Origin: Sphaerisporangium corydalis
Lineage (GTDB): Bacteria; Actinomycetota; Actinomycetes; Streptosporangiales; Streptosporangiaceae
DNA: 64,000 nt
Direction of reading: 5' to 3'
Assembly: GCF_025506355.1 (NCBI RefSeq)
Contig: NZ_JANZYP010000001.1
Span: 31,932 to 95,931, forward strand
Each line of letters opens with the position of its first letter. The stretch's first letter is position 1. The notes below the pieces were generated by a model. It saw nothing but the letters and a program-made list of their open reading frames with translations, was not told the origin of the DNA and ran no database searches. Positions 53,167 through 63,118 of the stretch are shown here, in pieces. The translations under genes were made by a program, and so were the position numbers.

Positions 53167-54193
53167 CCACGGTCACCGCCGACGAACGGGTCGCGGGCGC
53201 CGGGCCCCTCCGGCGCCTGCTGGTCCGCCCCGAGCTCGGCTCGGTGGTCGGCGCCATCGCGGTCTTCGCGTTCTTCTCCGCCCAGTCGCCGGTGTTCCGC
53301 TCGGCCGACGGCGTGGCGAACTGGCTGGACCCGGCGTCCACGCTCGGCATCATGGCCGTCGCCATCGCCCTGCTGATGATCGGCGGGGAGTTCGACCTGT
53401 CGGCCGGCGTGCTGACGGGGACGACCGGGCTGGTCATGGTCACCCTCGCCACCCGGTACGGGTGGAACGTGTGGGCGGCCATGCTCGCCGGCCTGGTCCT
53501 GGCGCTGGCCGTCGGGTTCGCCAACGGCCTGCTGGTGGTGCGCACCAAGCTGCCCAGCTTCATCGTCACCCTCGGCACGTTCTTGATGCTGCAGGGCCTC
53601 AACCTCGGCGTCACCAAGGCGCTCACCGGCACCGTGCAGGTCAGCGGCCTGCGCAGGGCCGAGGGGTACCAGGCGGCGCGGTCGCTGCTGGCCGGTTCGG
53701 TCTCGGTCGGCGGGGTGGAGTTCCGGGTGGCGATCTTCTGGTGGATCGGGGTGACCGTCCTGGCCACCTGGGTGCTGATGCGCTCCCGGGCCGGGAACTG
53801 GATCTTCGCGGTCGGTGGGAACGAGCAGGCGGCGCGGGCCGTCGGCGTGCCCGCCGCGCGCACCAAGATCGTGCTGTTCATGACCACGGCCACCGCCGCC
53901 TGGCTGGTCGGCTCGATCCTGGCCCTGCGCTTCACCTCGGTCCAGGCCAACTCCGGCATCGGCCAGGAGTTCATCTACATCATCGCCGCGGTGATCGGCG
54001 GCTGCCTGCTCACCGGCGGCTACGGATCGGCGATCGGCGCGTCCATCGGCGCGGTGATCTTCGGGATGGCCGACAAGGGCATCGTGTTCGCCGGCTGGGA
54101 CGCCGACTGGTTCAAGTTCTTCCTGGGCGCGATGCTGCTGCTGGCGACGCTCGCCAACCGCCTGGTCCGCCGCTACGCCGAGGAGGTGCGGCG

Positions 54194-54197
<4 letters not shown>
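53163..54197 (+). CDS. Sugar ABC transporter permease (RbsC/FrcC family)
   Basis: The 344-aa membrane protein has about nine helices and the family landmarks [60 protein letters not shown] and [20 protein letters not shown]. It forms the membrane channel, probably as a homodimer. Overlaps the binding-protein stop and the ATPase start by 4 nt each. Confidence 0.93.
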
Positions 54198-55006
<809 letters not shown>

Positions 55007-55010
55007 CGAC

Positions 55011-56249
55011 TCAGCCCTCCAGGGCGTAGCGCATCACGCGGAACTTGGCCTGGGCCTCGGCGAGCTCGGCCGCCGGGTCCGAGCCGCCCATGATGCCGCA
55101 CCCGGCGAACAGGCGGGCCCGGCGGCCCTCGACCTGCGCGCACCGCAGGGCGATGCCCCACTCGCCGTCGCCGCGGGCGTCGATCCAGCCGACCGGGCCG
55201 GCGTACCCGCCGCGTTCCATGCCCTCCAGCTCGCGGATCACCTCCAGGGCGACGCCGGTGGGGGTGCCGCCGACGGCGGCCGTCGGGTGCATGGCGGCGA
55301 CCACGTCGAGCACCGAGGCGCCGTCGGTCAGCCGGCCGCTGACCCGGCTGGCGAGGTGCTGGACGTTCGGCAGCACCAGCAGCTCCGGCTCCTCGGGCAC
55401 CGTCAGCGCCGAGCACAGCGGGGTGAGGGCGTCGCGCACCGAGGCCACCGCGCAGGCGTGCTCGTGGCGGTCCTTGGCCGAGGCGAACAGAGCGGCGCCC
55501 TTGGCGCGGTCCTCGGCCGGGCCGGCGCCCCGGTAGGTGGTCCCGGCCAGCACCAGCGACTCGATGGCCTGCCCGGTGTGCCGTACCAGCAGCTCGGGGG
55601 TGGCGCCGACCAGGCCGGCGCAGGAGAAGGTGTAGCAGTCGGGGTAGGCGCGGGCCAGGCGGTCGAGCAGGACCCGCACGTCGATGTCCCGCTCGGCGGT
55701 CGCGACCAGGTCGCGGGCCAGCACGGCCTTCTCCAGCCGCCCCGACCGGATCCGGCGCACCGCGCGCGACACGGCGTGCTGCCACTGGGGCGCGCTGAGC
55801 GACCCGTCGCCGTACACGATCCTGCCGGGGGTGGCGGCCGGGGTCATCAGGTCGATGGGCGCCTCGCCGACCGTGGTCAGCCACGCGTGCCCGTCCCTGC
55901 GGCCGAGCACGACCCGGGGGACCACCAGCACCGACCCCGCGGCGTCGGGGTCGAAGGTGAACGAGCCGAACGCCACCGGTCCCGAGCCGGGCACGTGCAC
56001 GCCGTCGTCGATGTGCGCCTCGCCGAACACCGAGGCCAGCCAGCCCCGGGCCCAGTCGAACCGGCCGGGGCCCGGCGGGACGTTCACCCGCGCGGCCTCG
56101 CCCCAGGCGACCAGGCCCTCGCCGTGGTGGACCCAGGCGTAGGGCGGGGCCTGCGGCAGTCGCGCGATCAGGTCTTCGGGGTGGTGGACGGGGATGCTGC
56201 GAACCAGCGGGGGGCGGGTTATCCCGAGCGCGACACTCACTCTGCCCAC
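55011..56249 (-). CDS. menF: Isochorismate synthase
   Basis: The 412-aa enzyme of the chorismate-binding family shows RSGRLEKAVLARDLVATAE, PELLVRHTGQAIESLVLAGT, AMHPTAAVGGTPTGVALEVI and FAGCGIMGGSDPAAELAEAQ. It converts chorismate to isochorismate, the first menaquinone step. Salicylate- or siderophore-linked EntC would be the alternative, but the nearby menBDE genes favour MenF. A second GTG 9 nt downstream is a possible start. Confidence 0.93.
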   Translation of the reverse strand: MGRVSVALGITRPPLVRSIPVHHPEDLIARLPQAPPYAWVHHGEGLVAWGEAARVNVPPGPGRFDWARGWLASVFGEAHIDDGVHVPGSGPVAFGSFTFDPDAAGSVLVVPRVVLGRRDGHAWLTTVGEAPIDLMTPAATPGRIVYGDGSLSAPQWQHAVSRAVRRIRSGRLEKAVLARDLVATAERDIDVRVLLDRLARAYPDCYTFSCAGLVGATPELLVRHTGQAIESLVLAGTTYRGAGPAEDRAKGAALFASAKDRHEHACAVASVRDALTPLCSALTVPEEPELLVLPNVQHLASRVSGRLTDGASVLDVVAAMHPTAAVGGTPTGVALEVIRELEGMERGGYAGPVGWIDARGDGEWGIALRCAQVEGRRARLFAGCGIMGGSDPAAELAEAQAKFRVMRYALEG

Positions 56250-56482
56250 CCTATGCGGAAACTGAACGCGTTCGACAAGGAGTGGCCGGTCTCACAGCTT
56301 CACGGGCGCGGGGTGATTCGCTGACACGGATCTCTACACGAGAGTCATGTCCTGTCAAGCCGCGATAGGAACTTGGTCAACGGTAGCAACGCCTCGCCTC
56401 ACGGTAATAGAGCGGGCCCCCTCCGGTCCCTACCTTGGTTCTCGGTCTCTTCCGGGATCGATCGTCCCAGGTGGAGGTGACC

Positions 56483-57334
56483 ATGGTCAGAGGGATCGCG
56501 CTCGTCCTCGCCGCCGCGGCGCTGTGCGCGCCCGGCACGGCCGCCGCGGCGGCCGACCCGGTGCCCCCGGTGATGGCGGCGCTCGGCGACTCGATCAGCG
56601 CGGGGTTCAACGCCTGCGGCTGGTACGTCGTGTGCACCTCCCGGTCCTGGTCGGCGGGGGACTCGGCGGAGGTCGGCAGCCACTACCTGCGCCTGACCGC
56701 GATCTCCCCGGCCGTCAAGGGGCACAACTTCAACTTCGCGGTGCCCGGGTCCACCAGCGCCGGCCTGGCCGCCCAGGCGGCGCGGGCGGTGGCCGCCAGG
56801 GCCGCCTACGTCACGATCCTGATCGGCGCGCAGGACGCCTGCGTGGCCACCGAGGCGGGCATGACCCCGGTCGCCACCTACCGCGCCAACCTCGACCGCG
56901 CGTTCGCCACCCTGGCGACGGCGGGCGTGCGCGTCTTCGCCGCCAGCATCCCCGACCTGCGGCGGCTCTGGCGCATCGGCAAGGACAACATCGTGGCCAG
57001 GTCCTTCTGGACGATCGGCCACATCTGCCCCACGATGCTGGCCGGCGCCGCCTCCAAGGCCAAGAAGGACCAGGCCCGGCGCGCGCGGGTCAGGGAGCGC
57101 GTCCAGGACTACAACGAGCAGATGGCGGCGGCGTGCGCCGCCTACGGCCCGTCCTGCCGGTACGACGGGGGCGCGATCTTCTCCTATCCGTTCACCCTCG
57201 ACCACATCAGCAAGTGGGACTTCTTCCACCCCAACACCGCCGGCCAGCGGGCGCTGGCCGGGGCGACCTTCGGGCGGGGCTTCCCCTGGGAGCAGGACAC
57301 CCTCACCCGCGCGCCCCTCGTCGTGGCCCCCTGA
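56483..57334 (+). CDS. Secreted SGNH/GDSL-type esterase or lipase
   Basis: The 283-aa protein has a Sec signal (MVRGIALVLAAAALCAPGTA, cleavage after the Ala run). It has the GDSL block I AALGDSISAGFNACGWYVVC with the nucleophile Ser, block II Gly in NFAVPGSTSAG, the block III Asn position replaced in LIGAQDACV, and block V DFFHPNTAGQ with Asp and His. The usual GGND reads GAQD, so the oxyanion Asn is absent. Five or six Cys suggest disulfides. It hydrolyses an ester or acyl group outside the cell. GGAGG lies upstream of the ATG. Confidence 0.87.
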   Translation: MVRGIALVLAAAALCAPGTAAAAADPVPPVMAALGDSISAGFNACGWYVVCTSRSWSAGDSAEVGSHYLRLTAISPAVKGHNFNFAVPGSTSAGLAAQAARAVAARAAYVTILIGAQDACVATEAGMTPVATYRANLDRAFATLATAGVRVFAASIPDLRRLWRIGKDNIVARSFWTIGHICPTMLAGAASKAKKDQARRARVRERVQDYNEQMAAACAAYGPSCRYDGGAIFSYPFTLDHISKWDFFHPNTAGQRALAGATFGRGFPWEQDTLTRAPLVVAP

Positions 57335-57405
57335 CACCGGCGGTGCCGGCCGCCCCCTCGGCCGCCGTGAATCGGGCGGAAGATGCCGGGCCCCCGTGAG
57401 GACGG

Positions 57406-58011
57406 TCAGAGCCAGCCGTGGTGGCGCGCGAGGGTGGCGGCCTCGATGCGGTTGCGGGTGCCGGTCTTGCCGATGGCCGCCGACAGGTAGTTGCGCACGG
57501 TGCTCTCCGACAGGTGCAGCCGGGCGGCGACGTCGGCGATCGTCGAGCCGCCGGCCGCCGCGGCCAGCACGTCGCGCTCACGGTCGGTCAGCGGGCTGGG
57601 CCCGGCGCTCAGCGCCGCCGCCGCCAGCGCGGGGTCGATCACGCGCTCCCCGGCCAGGACCCGCCGGACCGCCGCCGCCAGCTCCTCGACCGGGCCGTCC
57701 TTCACCATGAACCCCTGGGCCCCGGCCTCCATGGCCCGGCGCAGGTACCCGGGCCGGCCGAAGGTGGTGAGGATCAGCACCCGGCAGGAGGGCAGCGCCC
57801 CCCGCAGGTCGGCCGCGGCGTCCAGCCCGCTGCGGCCGGGCATCTCGATGTCCAGCAGCGCCACGTCGGGACGGTGCTCCAGCGCCGCCGCGACCACCTG
57901 CTCCCCGGAGGACACCTGGGCCACGATCTCGATGTCGTCCTCCAGCCCGAGCAGCAGCGCCAGCGCCCCGCGCATCATCCCCTGGTCCTCGGCCAGCAGC
58001 ACCCGGATCAT
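57406..58011 (-). CDS. NarL/DesR-type response regulator
   Basis: The 201-aa protein has a receiver domain with phospho-acceptor D54 in VALLDIEMPGRSG and Lys in GFMVKDG, then a LuxR helix-turn-helix (LTDRERDVLAAAAGGSTIAD, LHLSESTVRNYLSAAI). It is encoded 25 nt behind its partner histidine kinase. Such pairs often control an adjacent ABC exporter, here the ABC-2 system just upstream. Confidence 0.92.
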   Translation of the reverse strand: MIRVLLAEDQGMMRGALALLLGLEDDIEIVAQVSSGEQVVAAALEHRPDVALLDIEMPGRSGLDAAADLRGALPSCRVLILTTFGRPGYLRRAMEAGAQGFMVKDGPVEELAAAVRRVLAGERVIDPALAAAALSAGPSPLTDRERDVLAAAAGGSTIADVAARLHLSESTVRNYLSAAIGKTGTRNRIEAATLARHHGWL

Positions 58012-58036
58012 CGGGCGCCCCGGCGGCCGACGCGGG

Positions 58037-59176
58037 TCATCGGGGCTCCGCGGGCAGCGTGACGCGCAGCCGGAACCCGCCCGGGTCCTGGTCGGTCACC
58101 TCCAGCAGCCCGCCCGTCGCGGCGACGCGCTCGCGCAGCCCCTTCAGGCCGTGCCCCGACCACGCCAGGGGGGCGCCGCCCCTGCCGTCGTCGAGGATCT
58201 CCAGCACCGTGCCGTCGTCGCCCGCGGCCAGGTCGATGCGGCACGTGCGCGCCCCGCTGTGCCGGATCAGGTTGGTCACCCCTTCGCGCACGGCCCATCC
58301 GAGCAGCGCGTCGGCCTCGGGCGCCAGCTCCAGCACCCGGGCGCGCGTGGTGAGCCGCACCCCCGCGTCGGCGAGGACGGTGCGGGCGGACTCCAGCTCG
58401 GCCGACAGCCCGCGCCCCCGGTAGCCGGTGACCGCCGCGCGCACCTCGGTGAGGGCCTCGCGCCCGATGCGCTCGATGTCGGCGGCCTGCTGGACGGCGG
58501 CGGCGGTGTCGCCGGGCAGCACGCGCCGCACGGCCTCGGCCTTGACCACCATCACCGACAGCGTGTGCCCGAGCAGGTCGTGCAGGTCGCGCGAGAACCG
58601 CAGGCGCTCCTCGGCCACGGCCCTGGCGGCGAGCTCCTCGCGGGTCCGCTTGAGCTGTTCGATCACCTCGAACAGCCGCAGCATGATGGAGGGGACAAGG
58701 CCCGCCGAGAAGGTGCCCCAGCACAGCGACAGCACCGTGCCCCAGTCCTCGCCGTGACTCAGGGTGACGGCGAACACGGCGCCCAGCGTGACCAGCAGGA
58801 CCACGGAGATCCGTCCCACCCCCTTGACCGCCACGCCGCAGGCGATCGCGAAGAGGGCGAAGAGCACGTACCAGTTGCCGTGCATCGTCCAGGCCAGCAC
58901 CAGGGTGAGCGCGCCCAGGGCGGGCAGCGGCCCCCGCTCGGCCTTGCGCGGGTCGGCGAAGGCCGTCCGGATCGTCCCCACGTACAGCGCGCCGGCGGCG
59001 GCGACACCGGAGATCGCCAGCCACAGCGGGCGGGAGCCGCCGGCGAAGGTGTCCCACAGGGGACCGGTCAGCAGGACCAGCCACGGGTAGAACCCCTTGG
59101 CGTCGGGTCCCTCGGTCGCGAAGTCGTCGCCGCGGCCGCCCTGCCGCCCCTCCAGGGCGGGATGCGACGTGCTCAC
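58037..59176 (-). CDS. HisKA_3 sensor histidine kinase
   Basis: The 379-aa protein has about five to six membrane helices (about 33-180) and the phospho-acceptor His in RLRFSRDLHDLLGHTLSVMV. The ATPase domain has GWAVREGVTNLIRHSGA (N box), LEILDDGRGG (G1) and SGHGLKGLRERV (G2). It resembles DesK-like sensors of membrane state. The GTG start (VSTSHPALEG) lies 53 nt after the permease stop. Signal unknown. Confidence 0.92.
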   Translation of the reverse strand: MSTSHPALEGRQGGRGDDFATEGPDAKGFYPWLVLLTGPLWDTFAGGSRPLWLAISGVAAAGALYVGTIRTAFADPRKAERGPLPALGALTLVLAWTMHGNWYVLFALFAIACGVAVKGVGRISVVLLVTLGAVFAVTLSHGEDWGTVLSLCWGTFSAGLVPSIMLRLFEVIEQLKRTREELAARAVAEERLRFSRDLHDLLGHTLSVMVVKAEAVRRVLPGDTAAAVQQAADIERIGREALTEVRAAVTGYRGRGLSAELESARTVLADAGVRLTTRARVLELAPEADALLGWAVREGVTNLIRHSGARTCRIDLAAGDDGTVLEILDDGRGGAPLAWSGHGLKGLRERVAATGGLLEVTDQDPGGFRLRVTLPAEPR

Positions 59177-59229
59177 CGCCACACCGTAGCCGCTGCCGGC
59201 AGGGGTGTCGTCCGGCCCGGGGGAGGGGG

Positions 59230-59955
59230 TCACGAGCGTTCGCCGGCGCGGCGGTAGCCGTACATGGCGTACAGGCCGAACACGGCGAGCCAGCCGAGCA
59301 GGATGAGCGCCGCCCGCGCGGTGGGCGCCTGCCCGAAGGCCACGTCCCGTGCCAGGTCGGCGTAGGCGCGGGCCGGGGTCCAGTCGGAGATCGCCTTCAG
59401 CCAGCCGGGGAACCGGTCGGTGGGCAGCCACAGGCCGCCGACGACGGCCAGGGCCATGCCGGCGGCGAAGTTCGCGATCCCGGCGGCCTGCCCGGTGAGG
59501 CGGTAGCCGTTGCCGAGGCCGAACAGGGTGAACGGGACGGTCCCCGCCCACAGCAGGCAGATCACGGCCGCCCACCGGCCGGGGCTCAGGGAGACGCCGT
59601 TGATCAGCGTGCCGGCCAGCAGGATCGCGACGATGGCGGGGACCACGACCGCCATCCCGGTCACGGTCTTGCCCGCGATGACGGTGACCGGCCGCAGGGG
59701 CGTGAGGCGGAGCTGCCGCAGCCAGCCGAGGGCCTTGTCCTCGCCGAGCCCGGTGCCGTTGTTGAACGCCGCCCCCATCCCCCCGTAGGCGGCCATGCTG
59801 ACCATGAGGTACAGCGCGACCTCCCGCTCGTCGCCCGGGGCCAGGCCGAGGTTGGTGAAGATGAGGTACATCACCACGGGCATGGCGATGCCGAACAGTA
59901 CGAAGGTGAGGTCGCGCACGACGCGGAGCAGTTCCAGGCGGATGTAACCGATCAT
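59230..59955 (-). CDS. ABC-2 type exporter permease
   Basis: The 241-aa membrane protein has six helices: MIGYIRLELLRVVRDLTFVL at the N terminus, VALYLMVSMAAYGGMGAAFN, LGEDKALGWLRQLRLTPLRP and RYALIL-like end region. The ATG overlaps the stop of the ATPase (ATGA). With the ATPase it forms an exporter, probably regulated by the two-component system just downstream. Cargo unknown. Confidence 0.9.
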   Translation of the reverse strand: MIGYIRLELLRVVRDLTFVLFGIAMPVVMYLIFTNLGLAPGDEREVALYLMVSMAAYGGMGAAFNNGTGLGEDKALGWLRQLRLTPLRPVTVIAGKTVTGMAVVVPAIVAILLAGTLINGVSLSPGRWAAVICLLWAGTVPFTLFGLGNGYRLTGQAAGIANFAAGMALAVVGGLWLPTDRFPGWLKAISDWTPARAYADLARDVAFGQAPTARAALILLGWLAVFGLYAMYGYRRAGERS

Positions 59956-60866
59956 CGTGCGGCGCTCGTTTCTGGGGTCGGGGGAAGGGGGGCGGCGGTG
60001 AGGGCGACGAAGGCGTCCTCCAGGTCGGCGGGGGAGACCTCCAGGTCGCGGATGGCCCGCGCCTCGGCCAGGGCCGTCACGGTGGCGTCGGAGTCGGTGC
60101 TGCGCAGGCGGGCGCGCCCGCCGCGGATCTCGACGGCCGACACCCCGGGCAGGCGGGCCAGCCAGGCCGTCTCCCCGCTGACGGTCAGGCTGACCGTGGT
60201 CAGGGCGGTGACGCGCTTGATCTCCTTGGCGGTGCCGTCGGCGACCACCCGGCCACCGCTGATCATCACGATGCGGTCGGCGTGGTCGTCGGCCTCGTCC
60301 AGGTAGTGGGTGGAGAACAGGATCGTCGTGCCCCGCGCGGCGAAGTGGTGCATGCCCTCCCAGAACTCCCGCCGGGCCTCGACGTCCAGGGCGGCGGTGG
60401 GCTCGTCCAGGACGAGCAGGCCGGGGTCGCCGACCAGGGCCATGGCGAACCGCACCCGCTGGGCCTGGCCGCCGGACAGCCGGTCCGCCCGGCGGCCCGC
60501 CAGGCCGGTCAGGCGGGCGGTGGCCAGCACCTGGTCCACCGGCAGCGGCGCGGGGTAGCAGCCGGCGACGAATCCGACCAGCTCGCGGACCGTCACCCTC
60601 GGGATCAGGCCGCCCTCCTGGGTCATGGCGCCCACGCGCCCGGCCCGCACGGCGGCCTGCGGGCCGCCGCCGAACACCTCGGCGGTGCCGGAGTCGGGGG
60701 CGGAGAGGCCGAGGAGCATGCCGATGGCGGTGGACTTGCCCGCGCCGTTGGGACCGAGAAGGGCGAGGGTCTGCCCTTGGGGGATGTCGAGGGTCAGGCC
60801 GTCGACGGCCCTGACCGTGCCGAAGCTCTTGGTGAGCTCGGTGAGTGTTACGGCGTTCACGCTCAT
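59952..60866 (-). CDS. ABC exporter ATP-binding protein
   Basis: The 304-aa ATPase has Walker A GPNGAGKSTAIGML, signature DRLSGGQAQRVRFAMALV, Walker B LLVLDEPTAALDVEARRE and H-loop FSTHYLDEADDHADR. The C-terminal extension is of DrrA/CcmA type. The ATG was chosen at 60866 (MSVNAVTLTELTKSFG); the longer frame lacks a ribosome site. First gene of a four-gene ABC-kinase-regulator operon. Confidence 0.92.
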   Translation of the reverse strand: MSVNAVTLTELTKSFGTVRAVDGLTLDIPQGQTLALLGPNGAGKSTAIGMLLGLSAPDSGTAEVFGGGPQAAVRAGRVGAMTQEGGLIPRVTVRELVGFVAGCYPAPLPVDQVLATARLTGLAGRRADRLSGGQAQRVRFAMALVGDPGLLVLDEPTAALDVEARREFWEGMHHFAARGTTILFSTHYLDEADDHADRIVMISGGRVVADGTAKEIKRVTALTTVSLTVSGETAWLARLPGVSAVEIRGGRARLRSTDSDATVTALAEARAIRDLEVSPADLEDAFVALTAAPLPPTPETSAAR

Positions 60867-61085
60867 GTGGGCAACGCTAGGGATCACCCACGGGCGCCGG
60901 TAGAAACGTGAATCCGGCTTCCGGCAGGACAAAAGTCCTACGCCGCCGCCCCGCGAGGTACGGCCGATGGGCAGGCGGCGGTGTCGTCGGCTTCGGGGAT
61001 GTACGGTCCGCCGACCCGCCGCCTGCCCCCCGGTCGCGCCCCTCTGCGGTGGGCGGGTCCCCGAGACAACCCACCTGGCCTTGAT

Positions 61086-61979
61086 CTACAAAGTAAAGGC
61101 CTCGGCTTTGGGTCCCCACACGGTCTCCCAGGCTTCCAGCGCCGCCGCGACCGTGTCCGGAGAGGCGGCCAGCAGCGGCAGCCGTACGGCCGGGGTGGGG
61201 ATGTCGCCGCGCGCGTGCAGCACCGCCTTGATCACCGTGGGGTTCGGCTCCGCGAACAGCCGCAGCGACAGCAGCGCCAGGCGGTGCCCGAGGGCGCGCG
61301 CCTCGCGCACCTCGCCGGACCGCCACGCGCCGACCAGCCGCGCGAAGCCGGCGGTGTCGACCAGCGCCGAGGCCAGGATGCCGCCGTGCGCGCCGAGGGC
61401 CAGCATCGGCGAGATGTACGGGTCGTCGCCGCCGAGGATCGCGAACCCCGGGGGCGGGTCGGCCAGCAGGCCGACGGTGTCCTCGTCGATCCCGCCGCGC
61501 GCGGACTTCACCCCGGCCACGCCGGGGATCGCGGCGAGCCTGCGCAGCGCCGCGACCGGCAGGTACTGGCCCGTGCGGTACGGGATGTCGTAGACGATCA
61601 GCGGCGCCGGGCTCAGCCCGGCGAGGTGCGCGAAGTGCGCGAGAACGCCCTCCTGGCCGGGGCGGACGAACGGGGGCACCACGGTCAGCGCGGCGACGAC
61701 CTCCGGGTGGCCGCCCAGCTCCCGCAGCTCCCCGGCCGTGTTCGCGCCCACCACCAGCGGTGCCCGCCGCTCCCTGCACACCCGGGCCGCCACCTCGATC
61801 ACGGCCCGCTTCTCCGCGTCCGTGAGCGCGCCGGGCTCGCCGGTGGTGCCGAGCGCGACCAGGCCGGCCGCGCCGTCGGCGAGCAGACGCCGCGCGAGCG
61901 CCTCCAGCGCGCCGAGGGCCACCTCGCCCGAGGCCTCGAACGGAGTGATCAATGGGACGTGGAGACCGTGGAGTGTCAT
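61086..61979 (-). CDS. DapA-family class I aldolase (4-hydroxy-tetrahydrodipicolinate synthase-like)
   Basis: The 297-aa TIM-barrel protein has GTTGE (44-48), YDIPYRTG with Y130 and R135, and the Schiff-base lysine K158 in GVAGVKSARGG. All match the catalytic set of dihydrodipicolinate synthase. DapA relatives also split keto-deoxy sugar acids or other pyruvate adducts, and the divergent LysR regulator suggests a regulated catabolic role rather than constitutive lysine synthesis. The ATG at 61979 gives MTLHGLHVPLITPF. The 3' end is unusually A/T-rich for the window. Confidence 0.88.
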   Translation of the reverse strand: MTLHGLHVPLITPFEASGEVALGALEALARRLLADGAAGLVALGTTGEPGALTDAEKRAVIEVAARVCRERRAPLVVGANTAGELRELGGHPEVVAALTVVPPFVRPGQEGVLAHFAHLAGLSPAPLIVYDIPYRTGQYLPVAALRRLAAIPGVAGVKSARGGIDEDTVGLLADPPPGFAILGGDDPYISPMLALGAHGGILASALVDTAGFARLVGAWRSGEVREARALGHRLALLSLRLFAEPNPTVIKAVLHARGDIPTPAVRLPLLAASPDTVAAALEAWETVWGPKAEAFTL

Positions 61980-62050
61980 GGGCACCATCGTCGCGCGGCC
62001 CAATGTGAAGGACCAGTTCCGATTCGTGAAGGCATGCGTAAGCTGAGCTT

Positions 62051-63079
62051 GTGCTTGATGTGCGCCGCCTGCGGCTGCTCCGCGACCTGGCCAGGCTCGG
62101 CACCATCGCCGCGGTGGCCCAGGCCCACGCCTATTCGCCGTCGGCGGTGTCCCAGCAGCTCGCGGCGCTGCAACGGGAGGCGGGGGTGCCGCTGCTGGAG
62201 CGGACCGGCCGCGGGGTGGCGCTCACCCCGGCGGGCGCCGCGCTGGTCGGGCACACCGAGACCGTGCTCGCCGCGCTGGAGGCGGCCTCGGCGACCCTCG
62301 CCGCCACCCGGACCGGGCTGAGCGGCACCGTGCGCATCGGGGCGTTCCCGACCGCCGTGCGCACCGTGCTGCCGGCGGCGCTGGTCGCGCTGGGCCGCGA
62401 CCACCCGGGGCTCGACCTGATGGTCACCGAACTGGACCCGGCCGCCGCCCCGGAAGCGCTACGGGAGCGGCGGCTGGACGTGGCGCTGCTGCAGGACTAC
62501 GACCTGGCCCCCGTCGAGCCCGACCCGTCGCTCGACTCGACACCCCTGCTGGAGGAGACGGTCTTCCTGGCGGTCCCGGATACGGCACAGGGCGCGCCTC
62601 CCACCGATCCGGAAGGCACGGCTCCCGTCCATGCGGAGGGTGCGGCTCCCGCCGATTCGGAGGGCGCGGCTCCCGTCCATGCGGCTCCCGCCGGTCCGGG
62701 GGGCGCGGCTCCCGTGGATCCGGTCGGTGGGTTCCGGGACGCGGACTGGATCGTGGCCTCGCCGGGCACGCTGTGCCATGCCGTGGCCTGGCGCGCCTGC
62801 CAGGCGGCGGGGTTCACCCCGAGGGTCCGTCACCACGTGGACGACTTCACCGCCGTGCTGGCGCTGGTCGCGGCCGGTCAGGGCGTCGCCCTGGTGCCGA
62901 GGCTCGGCGCCGGCCGGCCCCCGGGCGGTGTGCGTCTCCTGCCGCTGCCGGTCCGGCGCCGGACCCGGGTCGCCTACCGCCGGGGAGCGGGGGAGCATCC
63001 GGCGGTGGCCGCGTGCGTCCGCGCCATCCGCGCCGCGACCGAGGACCACCTGGCCGACCCCCGCTCGCCGGGCGACTAG
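62051..63079 (+). CDS. LysR-family regulator with repeat insert
   Basis: The 342-aa protein has a LysR winged helix (RRLRLLRDLARLGTIAAVAQ, AYSPSAVSQQLAALQREAGV) and an effector domain of two lobes (SGTVRIGAFPTAVRTVLPAA, AWRACQAAGFTPRVRHHVDD). At about 178-226, the loop normally reading HPLAG and so on, it carries a low-complexity insert of repeated eight-residue units of the type EGAAPVHA. The insert sits between effector lobes and may be a disordered loop. Divergent from the dapA-like gene, which it likely controls. The GTG start follows GCTGAGCTT, a weak site. Confidence 0.88.
   Translation: MLDVRRLRLLRDLARLGTIAAVAQAHAYSPSAVSQQLAALQREAGVPLLERTGRGVALTPAGAALVGHTETVLAALEAASATLAATRTGLSGTVRIGAFPTAVRTVLPAALVALGRDHPGLDLMVTELDPAAAPEALRERRLDVALLQDYDLAPVEPDPSLDSTPLLEETVFLAVPDTAQGAPPTDPEGTAPVHAEGAAPADSEGAAPVHAAPAGPGGAAPVDPVGGFRDADWIVASPGTLCHAVAWRACQAAGFTPRVRHHVDDFTAVLALVAAGQGVALVPRLGAGRPPGGVRLLPLPVRRRTRVAYRRGAGEHPAVAACVRAIRAATEDHLADPRSPGD
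62591..62725 (+). repeat. In-frame 24-nt-type repeats within the LysR gene
   Basis: Imperfect units built on GGCGCGGCTCCCGTCCATGC encode GTAPVHAE, GAAPADSE, GAAPVHA, APAGPG and GAAPVDPV. One unit is shortened. Slippage within coding sequence has expanded a surface loop without breaking the frame. Confidence 0.8.
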
Positions 63080-63118
63080 GCCCGGCCAGGGCGAGCCCCG
63101 AAGCCGCGATCCACGACG

